Shown piece by piece: positions 35,545 to 49,012 of a stretch of 64,000 bases of DNA; within the stretch, counting starts at the first letter, position 1; each line of letters begins with the position of its first letter. A model generated the notes under the pieces. It was not told the origin of the DNA. It worked only from the letters and a program-made list of their open reading frames with translations, and made no database searches. Source of the stretch: Lithospermum erythrorhizon (taxonomy: Eukaryota; Streptophyta; Magnoliopsida; Boraginales; Boraginaceae); NCBI GenBank assembly GCA_019722365.1, contig JADFUC010001816.1, positions 1,054,001 to 1,118,000 on the forward strand, written 5' to 3'. A program made the position numbers and the translations under genes.

Positions 35545-36650
35545 GAAGGGATGTGTGTTATGCATTAGTAGTTTAATTCACATAGTTTCTTTATTAATAA
35601 TTTCAAAGTATAATAAAAATTGTAATAAATATTGTCAATTAGTAAAATTTTACTAATTGTAAAAAGGTATCATTTTACTTTAAAACTATGAATTCATCAG
35701 CTGAAAATATCGTCTAACTATTTCTAAAGATTCAGATTATAAATTTTAATAATGTTAATTGACTTAAACAACTTTGACTAAGATTAAAATTATCATCTAA
35801 ATAGTAAAATATGTTGAAAAATATTGAATCTCGTTATATTTTCACTAAATATTATATTCTGAAAGTATTTGAGTTTACGATAAGGTGTGATTTTTGCAAA
35901 TTATTTTAAATTATTAAAAAGAAGCGAAATTTTTTTATTTCCATTGATACATGGCTTAGTCGCTAATATTTTGTATTTTAAAATTACATAATTAATAAAT
36001 TATAGGTGGAAGAATTACTCTTTACGATAAGAAAGGTAGATCCAATTAATATGTATTTTTAGATTTTAACAGTAAAATAATATAAAAAAGTTCGTTATTT
36101 AATTAAAATAGAATGCCGTTGATTTCTATAGCATCGCCAAATAAATGATAACTTCTAATATGGCTTCACATTTTAGGCGTATTAAATGACTCCCCAAATT
36201 TTTGTAAAATCATTCAGAAATCGTCATTTTTTAACTATTTTAGGGGTTGAAATTAATGTGTCTTTAGCGGCTCCTTTATTATTTCTGCAGCATTGAAAAT
36301 CAGGTTTTTGATAATGAAAAAGAAAAGATAAATAATATAGGGAAGCGGTCTGAAATCAGAGGCGTGTGAAATTTTTTTAGGGGCTCTGAGTTATTTGGGG
36401 TTGAAAAATATCGTTTGTAATTTTAATTTTCGGCCGTTATTATAGGCACTGGGAGGCGCGATCGTCTTCTTTATCGACTTTTCTTTCCCTAAAGTTGCAT
36501 TCTTTGTGTAATACTAAAGACCACCTCTTAGAAAAAATTTGGTTATTTATAAAGAGTATATATATAGTGCTAAAAAAGAGTAAAGACCACTCCGTATAAA
36601 TGGTATAATATATATGTAGCGTGCATGTTGGACAAATTTGTTTTTACTTA
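35545..36650. other. Segment present only in copy A
   Basis: Copies A and B match up to AATAATAATTTAAAATAG and again from CAAGTCAA, but copy A carries about 1.1 kb more between them. The extra part includes a MITE-like stretch (35700-35890, with TATTTTCACTAAATATTATA) and a stretch with ATAGCATCGCCAAATAAATG and CGGCCGTTATTATAGGCACT that may belong to another transposon. Confidence 0.55.
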
Positions 36651-37249
36651 TTGACTTTTATTGATTGTCCGAAGTGCTTATCAGCTAATCAAGTCAAACT
36701 TCACTGATTCTTATGGATATAAGTTACTATTCATAATTATTATTTCATATATATTAGTAATAAAATATATCTTAATAATCAAAATTTATATGCTATTGAC
36801 ATAAAAATTAAAGCGTCGTTATACCGATCGATAAAAAGTGAAAACTTTGTATGTTTAAGCTCGTAAGAGCGTAATCGCATGGAGGCCAGTTACTTTTCTT
36901 AGTAGTGTAAATAAATCGTTGAGTTTAAAAATGAATCACGTCATTTGAAAATAATATGATAATAAGTAATAAGTTGATGAGAATTATGCTTCGTATGTTT
37001 ATGTATGATACCAAAATTATAGTTTCGATAGCATTGTACTTTTAATATGAATCTGGCATAATTCTTTACTTATTTGTGAGTTATGAATTTATTAGTTGGC
37101 CTTTATAGGGCAGAACCGATATTAACTGATGTATAATTGATTGTTGTTATAATTTTTAGAAATTATTTAAAGAAGTATGTTGATGCGCTAATGATTATGA
37201 CCATCCCCAAGTAAATTAATAACCCACACTATATCTTTAATCTAGCCCA

Positions 37250-37985
37250 AATACTTAAATATAATTTTATTAATTTTAAATATAAAAGTTATGAATCACT
37301 ACGTACTAAATTTATCTCTAAAAGATTTTAAATTTTTTTTCAATAATCAAAATTATTTAAATCTCAACTTGATAAAAATTTAAATTATCGTATTATATCA
37401 CTTTCCCATCTACAAGGTTGTTAGATTTTTTAAATAGTCAAAAATTATTAGAATTTAACTACTAAAATTATGAATACTACGTCTAATCATGCTCTAAAGA
37501 GCGTTCAGCTTTGATAGGTAAAATTTTAAAAGCTGACCAACAAACTTAATAATTGTAAACTTGTCATGAATACATTACATTTAAAAGTTTAATTGATTTT
37601 TCTTTTTGAATAGTTAAAATTATTTAAAAGTCAACAATCAAATTTAAAATTTATAAATACTAAATTTAGTCAATCTACAGATCGTCAATTTTCTTTTATT
37701 GATAGTCAAAATTATTTAAAAGCTCAATAGGCAAAATTAAAGAATTATGAAAGAAACGCATATTACACCGTCTCTAAAATGTTCATGATTTTCTTTTCAA
37801 TAGTTAAAATTATTTAAAACTCAACCACGAAAATTCAAAATTTATAAATACTAAATAATATCATAGATTCTGCAAAAATTGCTCAATTTTTTTTCAATAT
37901 TAAATTAGTTAAAAGCTATGCATGAAACTAATAACTTATGATTCTTATATCTTTTTATTACGTTAAATGCGCAAGAGATTTTTCA
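37250..37985. repeat. Nested minisatellite of copy A
   Basis: About six diverged units of roughly 110-125 bp. The core is TTTTCTTTT.AATAGT followed by CAAAATTATTTAAAAGCTCA and AAAATTATGAATACTA. Confidence 0.7.
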
Positions 37986-40479
37986 ATAGTCAAAATTAAC
38001 AAATTATCATTTGAAAGATTGTCTAGATTAATTTTCTAATGATCAAATTATGAAACTTTGACATTATTTATATACGTAACATTGATTTGAATAGCAAATT
38101 ATAATATGTTTAGTAAATTGCTTTAAATATATTAATCTTTAAATATTTTAAATTAAGTATATTAACAATGTTACTATTACGTATTTTTAATACAAAATTA
38201 TTCTTAATATACTTTGATTATTCAGTAAAAGAAATAATATTATTGATTTTGTATCAAACTTAATAATTTTTATTAAGTAAGAAATCTTATCTTAATCTAG
38301 TATCTGACTTTGTAATAGAGTTACTGATAAAATAATTACATTCACATGTAGAAGATCCTACATATTATAAAATTTGTATTTGTAGTCTTTTATTTTGTTA
38401 AAATTTGTCAATCTGATTATACACTTCGTTAAGGGTATTTTTAGTCCCGGATTAAAGGGAAGAAACTTTGAGGCAATGATAACTTATATATATAACATAA
38501 GAGGACGTGTGTTGCTGTATTGTTATACGTGATTTCGTTATTATAATTATAAAAAAACATAAAATTATTGTAAACTTTGTTACGCGTGATTTCGTGTTAT
38601 AGTATAAAATGTAACTTAAAATATTAAAAATAAATTTATCGAATAAATATGTTTTATATATTTTAAAGGTTATGTCAATTCACTTAAGTAAAAGATGTCG
38701 CCAAATGCTTTGTGCGTTAAATGCATTTCTATGATAAAATTGACCGCTACTTATAACTACGTTGAAGAAGATAAAAAAGAAAATCAGTAGGGCGCAGGCG
38801 AGATAGGTAAATGATCAAAAAGCCATCCTTCCTTTTGGAGGATTTCCAAAAATACTATAATGAGAAACAAAGATTTCTTTGTATATATTTAATTTTGTTG
38901 TGCGTGATTCAGCCAATCCCAAGTTTCTTTTGGTAGAATAAAATCTTGTTTTTCGCTCTTTCATAGCAAAATTTTTTGTTAAGAGTAAATTATTAGTAAA
39001 AAAAAGTTTATTATTATTTGAAGCTGGATTCTAGATAGATAAGAGAAAATCGGAAATCGCTTTCGTGCATCATAACTTTATAAGATTACATGTGTCTTAT
39101 TGAGATCGTGTGTAGATTATACGAGAGCAAACTGACCTTGTGATGTATAATATTATAAAAGGCAATAAAATGATCTTCCGTAAAAGGAGATAGAGGATTT
39201 TATTTGCCAAATTCACAAAAGCTATGAAATTGTAAAATGAAAATATTCTACGTATTTTAAAACTTTTTATTATCTGAAAATTGATTTAAATACATAAATT
39301 GTCAAAATTTATCCATCTTTTGTCTTTTATTTGTTAATTAAAGTTGATAATCATCATCTTTGCTCAGATCAATTGTATTTTCGGTTACTTTATTGTTTAC
39401 TATTTTGTTTTTTGTTGATCGACGTATCTTTTCTTGAGTGTACCCGTTCTATTTTTTATTATCTATAGTTAATCGTCATGCGGTTTGAAATTAATATTTT
39501 AATGCCGAAGCTAAAGAATGTTAAGCAAAACAATGATCCTTGATATCTTACCACAACAATTTTATTGCATAAATTAGAAGCGTATAAGTAGTTAAAAAGA
39601 AAATAATGTGAAATCATATCGTTGTTGTTCATTCATAATTAATTATGAACTTCTCAAAGATAAATGTGAATTACTGGTTTGCGTAATAATTTTACGTTTG
39701 TCGAAGTATTAGTCTTACCGATTATGTTTTGAATGTGGTCTTTGGGCTTTTTGTCACATTATGTCGATATTTTGGATGTATTATTGCAGCTATTGATGTT
39801 TGATTTAGTGGTTCTCTCTTATTATTTTTAATTTAATTTATCTTGTTATATTTATGCAAGTAATATTGATATGTGGTAAAAATAAAAAGCAATGTAAATT
39901 AATGTGATCTCACAGTAAAAATTCAATAATGTGTCAAATTTGTAATACATATCTATCTTGTATATATATTACTAGCGGGTAATCACGTCATTGTTTGATA
40001 CTAAAATTTAAAATAAAAGAGAGATTGCTCAAATTATATATTACATAATATAATATGAAAACTTTATATGTAATAATTGATATTATCTGTATTATTTAAT
40101 TTTAATAAAAATGAACAAACCTAGAAGGTAGGACTATTAATAGTTTTATAAAAGTATACAAGATGAAATATGTATAAAATATAATTAAATTATTATAGTA
40201 AGTAGTCAATAATAATAATTTAAAATAGCATCAAATTTTGAAAAATAAAATAAAATTGAAAAATAAAATAAAATCGATATACAACAAGTCAAGTTATTAT
40301 TCGTAATTATTATTTTATATATATTAGTAACAAAATATATTCTAATGAAAGCAAAATTTATGTCTTATTAATGTAAAATTAAAAGCGTCGTTATTCCCGA
40401 TCGATAAAAAGTCGAGAAACAGGTTTAAACTCACGTCCTTTTTTAGTAGTGTAAACATCATTTGAGAACTTAAAGATGA

Positions 40480-41260
40480 AGGGTAATGGTCGCGTTGATC
40501 ACGCAATGTTTATCCGTTTATTTTGACCGACATGTTTCAAATGAGCACTTGTTTGATCAACGACTTTAAAATTGTTTCGATTAGTTTTTTCAAGGTCAAA
40601 ATTCAGATTCTTCTCAGTTAAATGTGTCGTGGCAATGACGTGTGGCGCGTTTTAAATGGGCAATCGTGTCCAATTGTTACAAATATAATTTTGGGATAAT
40701 AATAAAAAATTAAAAAGATATAGACCTTATTTAAAATTACTTTAAAGACATTTATTAAACAAACTAAAATAAGCCGCTTTTCAAATCACCCATCGCCCAC
40801 CGCTAACCACACTTCCCTTTATTGCTTTCTCCCCACGCGCTACCACTAAAAATAACGAAGACGACATCGTTAAAAACTCGACATTTGAGTAATTCCAGCA
40901 TCTTTGAGCTTGTTCCAAATAGCAATAATATTTTTCTGTTATTATCATGTTGAACTTTTGACAATTTATTTTTTTATTATAATAATGTGTAAACTAATTT
41001 TTGCTATGAATGAACCTACAGCGCCTCATTGAATCGCTTGAATTATCGTCTGGTCGTTTAACACCTCAGCGTCGTTAAACGACTGGTGGTTAATGAAGCG
41101 AAGGAGATTTGTTGCAAGAAAGAAAGGAAGAATTAATCTTCGTGGAAGCGCTTGAGCTCATATGAAGCATTGAAAAAGCTAAGAGATATTAGTGTGCTAG
41201 AATAAGAAGGGGAAGCGTGGTCGCATGGGCGGTCAGCCAGCGGCCAATTAGTTCAGATGA
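40480..41260. other. Segment present only in copy B
   Basis: About 780 bp, absent from copy A, lies between AGTAGTGTAAA..ATTTGAGAACTTAAAGATGAA and AAT.GCGTGGTTTAACGATAAT. It is more GC-rich than the rest (CACCCATCGCCCACCGCTAA at 40785). No open frame resembles a protein family; a non-autonomous DNA transposon is possible. Confidence 0.5.
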
Positions 41261-41689
41261 ATCGCGTGGTTTAACGATAATGATAATATCCCCAATAAGA
41301 TGATGGGAAAATTATAGGCATATGTTTTGCCTTATTACCAGAATTATAGTTTGATAGTATTGTATATTTTTTAATATGAACATTGCTTAAGTTTAATTTT
41401 TTATTATTGACCTTTATAAATTTTGACTCGATATTAACTTTTGATGTATAATTGATTGTTATTATTATAATTTTTAGGAAATTGTTAAAAATATATTAAT
41501 CGTCTGATAAACATTATGATTTTTTCAAGATACAAATTTTTATTTCATTATAGAAATACCAAAATGATGTGATCATCAATACATTAAACTCACATAATAC
41601 ATTATTAATTACTAATCTGATTATGATCGTCTAAGTAAATTAATGATACTATATCTTTGAAATCTAACTAAATAACCAATATAATTTTT

Positions 41690-42365
41690 TCAACCGTTTA
41701 AGTATAAAGTTATGAATCTACATTACTAAATTTATCTACAAAGATTGTTAAATTTTAACTTCGATAATCAAAATTATTTAAATCTCATTAAAATTTCAAA
41801 ATTATGAATAATATATCTTCACATGTCTTTAAAAGGTTGTTAGATTTTCTTTTGATAATTCGAAATTATTGAGAATTCTTAGCTAAATTATAGAATATTA
41901 CATCTGAAACCCATTTTTAAAAACGTTTAATTTTTTTTTTTTCAATAGTCAAATATTTTAAAACAATGAAACAAAGCTTAAAATTATGAAAATATCATAT
42001 TATCTCCCAGCATCTAAAAGATTCGATTGATTTTCTTTTTGAATAATCTGTTTTAAAAAGTCAACAACCAGGAATTTAAAATTTATAAATCTTAATTTTC
42101 ATCAATGCCAAAGATGGATTCGATGAATTAAAATTATTTAAAGCTATTTAAATGAAAGTAAAAATTATGAAGGCTACATCTATATAAATGCAAATGTTAA
42201 ATTTAGATTTTCTTTTTTAATAGTTAAATTCTTCTATTGACCACAATTCAAATTTATAAATACTAAATATGACGTATTTAAAAGATTATTCGATTTTAAC
42301 TTCGATAATCATGATTATTATTTAAAAGCTCATAAATAATTGATGACTTAAGATTCTACTAAATA
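41690..42365. repeat. Nested minisatellite of copy B
   Basis: Counterpart of the array at 37250-37985, with about six units on the same core words. Confidence 0.7.
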
Positions 42366-43048
42366 TTATTATAGAGTAAGTTAAGAAAAATATTATATGT
42401 TGATATAAAATATTTCATAATAATATAATAAAATTTTATAAGCCTGTTGGGTTGAAAATTAACGTCAGAACATGTGAGTATTACGTCGTTCATACATAAT
42501 TTGAATACTTTTATTAACATAAAACAAAGGAGGAGGTTTCAACTTTTATGATTGAAATTTTAATTATAAACTCAATTATTTTCATACAAGTATAATTTTT
42601 TAAGAAAAAAAATGTAAATAACTAATATTTTTAACCTATAATTACTCTTATTCCCAGGTGATCTACCTAGATTAAATCTATACAGACTTGAATAATAACT
42701 ATAGGAACATAAGGTACTGGCCAATTATGAAGAATCCTAGAAATCACATTTCTATATCTCTCTAAAAAACATTACTACAACTGTTCGTTAATAAATACAT
42801 GAATCCAAGTAATGTGTTAATTTTATATAAAAATTAATTTTATTAACTAGAATTATAATTTTTTATCGTATCTGACTTTGTAATTGAGTTAACTGATAAA
42901 ATAATTACATTTGAAACAGAGCACTTATATTATAGAATTTATATTTGTAATGCTTTTAGTTTAATTAAAATTTATCAAATATAATTATCTGCTTCATTAA
43001 AATTGTTTAGTCGATTAAAAAAATGAGAGAAACTTTTAAGGCCAATTT

Positions 43049-43052
<4 letters not shown>

Positions 43053-43118
<66 letters not shown>
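43053..43118. repeat. (AT)n microsatellite
   Basis: About 66 bp of AT dinucleotide repeat at the right end of copy B, directly before repeat R2. Confidence 0.95.
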
Positions 43119-43120
<2 letters not shown>

Positions 43121-43250
43121 TAGGTTTTTAATATGTTCACTTAGAGGCGCGGGTTAAAGGTGATGTCGAGAAAAATATTTGATCTGAGATTTGCGTGCAA
43201 GCTTTGATATGAAAATATTTATTAAATATATTTAAACATGATAGAAAAAA
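43119..43250. repeat. Dispersed repeat R2, copy 1
   Basis: Contains TTTTTAATATGTTCAC, AAATATTTGAT, AGATTTGC and GATATGAAAATATTTATTAA followed by ATAT, in the same order as 54985-55100 and, in part, 57196-57300. Two copies follow an AT microsatellite. Confidence 0.6.
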
Positions 43251-43623
43251 AGCTGTATAGATAGATAGATATAGATATATACAAATTAATGAAAAAATAA
43301 AATTACATAAAAATTTAACAACAATTGTGAGAACATTAAGCAATGCTCATTGACTCAAAAAATGGCAGAATCTTCCAAAATGTGCATGGTTTTCTCTTGG
43401 CAGCCTGAGGACCCTAACTCCATGAAGACATCGAGTGAATGCTTCAGACGGATGGTTAAGTAATGGCGTCATTCAGAATTTGTCAGTTAACAAAATTTGT
43501 AAGTCCTTAAATATATATGGTGTAGTTTGTTCACTAATCACCTTGGGTGGATTTATGTCAAGTTTCTCAATGCTATAGAAGTTAGTTCCAGGAACGCTAG
43601 CATTTTGGACATCAGTTTCCAGC

Positions 43624-46600
43624 TCAAAATTCTTCCTCATTTGGCGAATCTGGTAGGATGTCTTGAATGTTTTCCTGGCTGCTACTCGATTTGATCTTCT
43701 TAGTTCTTGATCGAATGTTTCCCCCTATAGGAAAAGGTACCTGCACGGTTGGATCAAGATGCCTGATATTAAGGTTTCAGACTTTTCAGTTATAGAATTG
43801 AAGACATTGGCTTGGACATACCTGATCACCTGCATTAGGACCATCAGTATTGAAGAGGATTGGACGACACCTTTTATCTTCGTTCATCAAGCTTGAATTC
43901 TGAAAGTGGGCAACGAGAGCAGCCTTTCCTTGAATCCGAGCATACGTGAGTGATGTCACTTTTTCGCTGTTAAATTTCTCCCATTTCTTGCCATTAAATG
44001 CCTGCAAAATATGAGTAATTAGGCTCAGCATAATGATTTTTTACCAGCAGTATTAAAGTACCTGATAAAATGGAACTATTAATGATGTATCTGTCATGTT
44101 GATGAATGCGTAACCAACATTGCACTTGTTCTGCAAAATCATGAAACGAAGGAAAATCATCATATATAGAAGAAATTATGTTTTGTGTATACAAAAAAAT
44201 AAATAGACACAAGTACCTTGAAGTCAATTGGGAGGTAGAGAAAATCATAAGTTCCCTTGTGGCATTCGTCAATTGCAGCCAAAAGCATCTTAGAAGTGTA
44301 CCTGCAGTGGTATCCGAAAAAATAAGATTATCGTGTATTTTGTTGCTACTAACTAGCTACCCATAACCCAATGAACAATATCGCATACACCGTGGCTTAG
44401 AAGTAAGAAGATGGTTCTGATTTAGATTCGCATCAACTGAAGTCATAGAGTAATATAATTATTCAGATCACTCAATTTAGTTGATTCTTTGCATTAGTTT
44501 ATTTGGCAAGAACAGAATCTCAAAAATCTAGAAAACAAGAGGAAATGAGAGGTTTGGATCTCAGAGTCAAGCATATGGTAGCTTACTTGTTAGGAATGTT
44601 CTTTATCATAAGCGTTGTCCGCTTATCTTCACCGAGCATAATTCGTTCAATGTCAAGTTCAAACTGCTTCTTGTCACTCTGATTAGAACTGCCGTCACTC
44701 CTTCGGCCTCTGGTCCTTTCATTAGGAGACTCAAATGGACTCAACAGTGGACTCAATTGACCTCTTGTTGGCACAATCAGGATTGCTTGGTTTTGAGGAT
44801 GCAGTTGAATATTCTGTGAATGCACACTATCCATAGGGCTTCCAGCATTACAGAGGAACATGTTATGAGGACTCAATTCAGTAAGATGGGGAGAGTTACG
44901 GGGGATCCTCAAGCCACCCGGGGACCCCAAGTTAAATGCAGATGTGACTGGTGATTCCGCAGCATAACCATGTCGCCTTTCCCAGAGAGAAGGATTGACA
45001 GATCTGGGTGATCCCACAGTGTGAATGTTCATTTGTGCAAGTCCACTAGGCAGATGAGAGAGTGGTCTGGCAATGGCATGCATTTGTTGAGGGCGAGGAC
45101 TACATGTTCCATTGACAAATGAAGGTGAGTTCGGCCATATGACGCCTTGAGGCTGAGGACTGCTAGAGCTCCACATATAATGCTGTCCAGAAGAAAGACA
45201 GTTCCCATTTGGAGAAGCGCTAAAAACTGTGAAAGAGAATAGTGAGGGTTGCACAAGAAAAGTAAATCATGTGCTTCATGTACAGATCTTCATAGATGTC
45301 TACTTTATGCTGGGAAAGCTTCGACATGCATAAGGGAAGCTAAGATATGTTACAAAAATGAAAATCCTACTTGTTTATGTCACTTTCTGTTTCCCTTTTC
45401 TTTATCAAGGAATTTTAATCATTTATCGAAACAAAATAAATAAACATCAACAAAAGTCTTCCTTCGAGGATACTTTCAAGAACATTATACGTATGTGATT
45501 GAGGCCGTCCATCATAAAATATGAGACAGCAAAATCAACTACACAAGTTCATGAACTTACCATTCTCATTCCAATCAGTGGGAAGCCCCCTTGGGCTGAC
45601 TCTTCCGAATGATTTCTCCTGAAGTTCAGATTGGCTTGAAACCCTGCTAAGTGTCATATTTCCAGGAGATTTGCAGATAGACCCATTAGCAAAACTACCT
45701 CCATAATCTGGAAGAGAATCAGAACGAAAACCTGGCGGGCCCCAGATTTCAAATTTTCCATGGGGGCTGCTTCCTTCCATAGAGTTTGACTGATTGTTAG
45801 GTGATAGCAAATTTGGCAGAGAGGATGACCTGTTAGGGACACTAGATGATATCCCATTGTGAAATGCACTTTCCCGATATGGACTCATAGGTGGTCTGCC
45901 CGAAGGCCGAGCACTCAGAACTGTTCCATTATCCAAGTTAGAGGTAATACCTCCATGAGAAAATGACCCTGGTAGATTGCCACATGGTAAAGTTAGGACA
46001 TTGGGACATGCTGCAATCGAAGCTAATATACATGATATGGGTGGAATATAACATAGTACCGGAATATCCCAATGGAAAGTTTGAAGGTGGACTACTCTGT
46101 TGCAAATGGAGACCAGGGTGTTCCTGATCCATCTCGAAAGAAAATGGATCAATAGACCTGCAAACAGCATCACAAGGAGACAATTATAGAACCGAACACA
46201 AAATTTGTATCTACAACTCTCGAGCCTCCTGAGGATATATAAACAAGAAAAAGGAATAAAAAAAGAAATTGAAAACAAGTTGAGAATAGGCTGCTAGCTG
46301 TTACAGCTACTCAAGTCACAAGAGTGAAATGAACACGAATAAGCTGTGAGAAGAGAGAGGTCAAATTGCAGTCTCAACAAGATATACCATCTAGGACCAC
46401 CAAGATGGCTTGGGACATGTTTAATCTTCTTTCCAGCAATGCCACTATTATTCAATGCACGAAGAGCAGCATCTGCAGCCTTAGCATCATAAAACTCAAT
46501 GATTTTGAGTTGACTTCTGTGTAACGTTTCATGGATCTGCACATACGAAGAGTTAGTTATGAAGAAAGATAAAAATGTCAAGTAAATGCATGATTCTAGT

Positions 46601-47982
46601 TACAAAACTCACCTCCTTGACTTCACCGTAGTACCCAAAAATTTGGCGAAGTTCATCATTCGAAACAGAAGAGTCTAGGTTAAAGGCCACAATAGTGCCC
46701 TGGTTGAAATCTTCCTCAGAATGATTTTTCTAAGAAGGAAATCAGTTAAGACTCTGGGTGAGATTGTTGTTTCCCAAGCATTCAATCCAACAATTACAAT
46801 ATGTCTTGTGAAGCTTTATGCCTCTAAAGAACCAAAAGCATACCTTTGCATCAGTAACTCCATAAAACAAGTCGTCGTCGTCATCTGGGAGAAGATTTCC
46901 AATTGTTTGGGCCTCAAGTTCTTTAAGGGATTCAAAAGATTCTTTTTCCTCATGATGGTCGTCAGCATTAACAGAAGGGCCATAAGAAATATTATTTGAT
47001 GAATATCTCGCTGCATTCAGAACACAGAAATCAACTCTCCTTTTACAAAGTCAAAAGCGAAATTAAGAAGAGGCTAGTAACGTCAATGGCAAAAGTATCT
47101 AGGAAAAGCAGATCAAACAAATGCCAGAACCAATAGAAGCACATGAGTTATTAATAAACAAACGGCCACAAATATGCTCAGTAAGATGCAGAACCAAGAT
47201 TTTGTTTAAATTCACTAAGCATGGAAGAATTAGAAGATTTTTCCAATCTAGGAGCAAAAGTGTCCGGGAGAGCATTGGCTCTGTGATCTCGGTTAAGATA
47301 AGAATTAAAGTGTTGGCATCAAATAAATATTCCTTGCAATAATTACTGCAGGTCGCCCATCTTTCAATTTTTCCTTGAAAAAAGGGAAACTGGTCTGAAA
47401 TCTTAACTCATACATTGTTGTCATTTACATGTTCCATCTATGGGATTAGAAGTTAAAACTGATCCGAAAGCTCAGACACTGTTATCATTTACAGGTTTTG
47501 GTACATCAAGACCCCATTGTGTGGGGTACGAGGAAGGATCCACTTTGTTGACATTATAGGTAAATCCACGAACTTTTAATTAGACGAGTCAATACCACAA
47601 AATTCAACTAGAAGTGTCAAAATAATGAATTCAAGAAGAGTTATCTGAATGAAGTGCATTACTGCATTAGTACTCACCATAACATTTATTAATTTCATCA
47701 GTCTTCCAGAATCCTAGCTGTCTCTGTTAACAGTACAAATTCAAATGAGAGAAGATAGATACGATTCCTTACAACTAATATGAACAAAAAAAGAAATAAT
47801 CCCTTGAACAAATGTATAGAACTCTTGGAATAAGGAATAGTTGAGGTACTTGCAATTCAACAACATTTATACTTCAATCAATCGAATTTCGAAGAAGAAA
47901 ACGTAGCAGCAACAAATACCTCATCACAGAAAGAAAGCTCCTTGGAGAAGAATGATGAAGAATCCATTGTTTCAGATGGCAT
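43624..47982 (-). CDS. MEI2-like RNA-binding protein lacking RRM1
   Basis: Plant AML-type protein of the fission-yeast Mei2 family, RNA-binding regulators of meiosis and meristem growth. Twelve exons: 47920-47982, 47678-47723, 46844-47010, 46613-46729, 46388-46536, 46060-46157, 45561-46010, 44587-45226, 44217-44301, 44062-44130, 43822-44001 and 43624-43740; 2181 nt, 726 residues, all phases consistent. The N-terminal block ELEAQTIGNLLPDDDDDLF is followed almost directly by RRM2 (NQGTIVAFNLDSSVSNDELR, IIEFYDAKAADAALRALNNS). After a long Ser/Pro-rich middle part comes the Mei2-specific C-terminal RRM3 ([80 protein letters not shown]). The family's usual RRM1 between the first block and RRM2 is missing. 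The intron in its place is only 114 bp. Confidence 0.93.
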
Positions 47983-49012
47983 GGTATCCTAAAGATCTTT
48001 TCGTTCGCTTGTAGACTACCGTCTTGAAATCATCAAATACATATGAACTTTTAGGGAAATACCAAAAAATGTTGGTCACGAAAATTTCGAAGTGAAAACA
48101 ACACTAAGTTCTCCAACAAAAATATCATAGTATCAAACTATGAATGCAGAACATGAGACAATGCTTTACAACTAAATATGCTTTATCAAAGATCAACCCT
48201 TTAGAGCTATGCATGTATTGTATCTGTGATCTGTTTATATAAGTTCAGAAAATAATAGATAATTTCCACAAAGATATTTTCCAAGACATTGTATGTTATT
48301 ACTTATTAGCATATCAAATTTTGATGTACATGCATCTCTTCTTTTTTGTAAATAGAATTTGGACAATCTAAGGTGCATTTAATAAGTGAAATACAAATAT
48401 TCACTCAATAGATTAACTAAACTAAAACAGATGCATTTAATATGCTAGCTTATAAATATATTTAATGCAATTACAAGAATAAGCAAGGGATCATTATTGT
48501 TACTTCCATAAATTAAGTAAAACTACATAAATTTGATACATTACCAAATTTTAAAACATGATAAACTGAAAAAAGAGGAAATTTAAGGAGAGGGGGGGAG
48601 TTTCAAACACTAAAATTCAAAACATAACAACTAAATATCCTCAACTTTTTTAAACTCTAGAATTCAAAAATAATAACATTTTTTACACGTGATCACAATG
48701 ATGGGGATCTTAAAATCATAAAAAAAATCAATATTTGAGCTCAAAATATCACAGGATCAAGAACTTCTAGTCATAAACTATCAAATGCAGCTCAAATCGG
48801 AACAAGAAAAATACCGATGGAAATGAGAAAATGGGTGAAGTTGAAGCACTAACCTTTCAAACTGAACAAACCATCATGACCAAAAAGTTGCACCAAAGAA
48901 CCACTAACATATAAAGAAAAACAAAGAATTAGATAAACAACTCAATTTTCAATTTTCTTACAAAGAAACTGGACAATTGGGTATGCAAAAAGCAAGACAA
49001 CTTGGCTAATAA

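Larger units (their letters stand above)
34190..43118. repeat. Tandem duplication of about 4.4 kb (copies A and B)
   Basis: Two long copies lie head to tail. Copy A spans about 34190-38515 and copy B about 38516-43118. Matching landmarks keep their order: TTTGTTACG.G.GATTTCGT (34197 / 38576), TTTATTTGTTAATTAAAGTTG (34619 / 39329), TATTTTGGATGTATT (35071 / 39767), GTCGTTAT..CCGATCGATAA (36815 / 40387), GATGTATAATTGATTGTT (37129 / 41442) and GTATCTGACTTTGTAAT (38301 / 42863). Offsets of 4.3-4.7 kb vary with insertions in each copy. No coding frame above chance. The element type is unknown. Confidence 0.85.

Noticed and set aside
43433..43623. Longer C-terminus of the MEI2-like protein reading through an alternative acceptor at about 43730
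   Set aside because: The acceptor at 43741-43742 (CGTGCAG) gives VPFPIGGNIRSR, which fits the family ending, and stops at 43624; the other frame has no resemblance.
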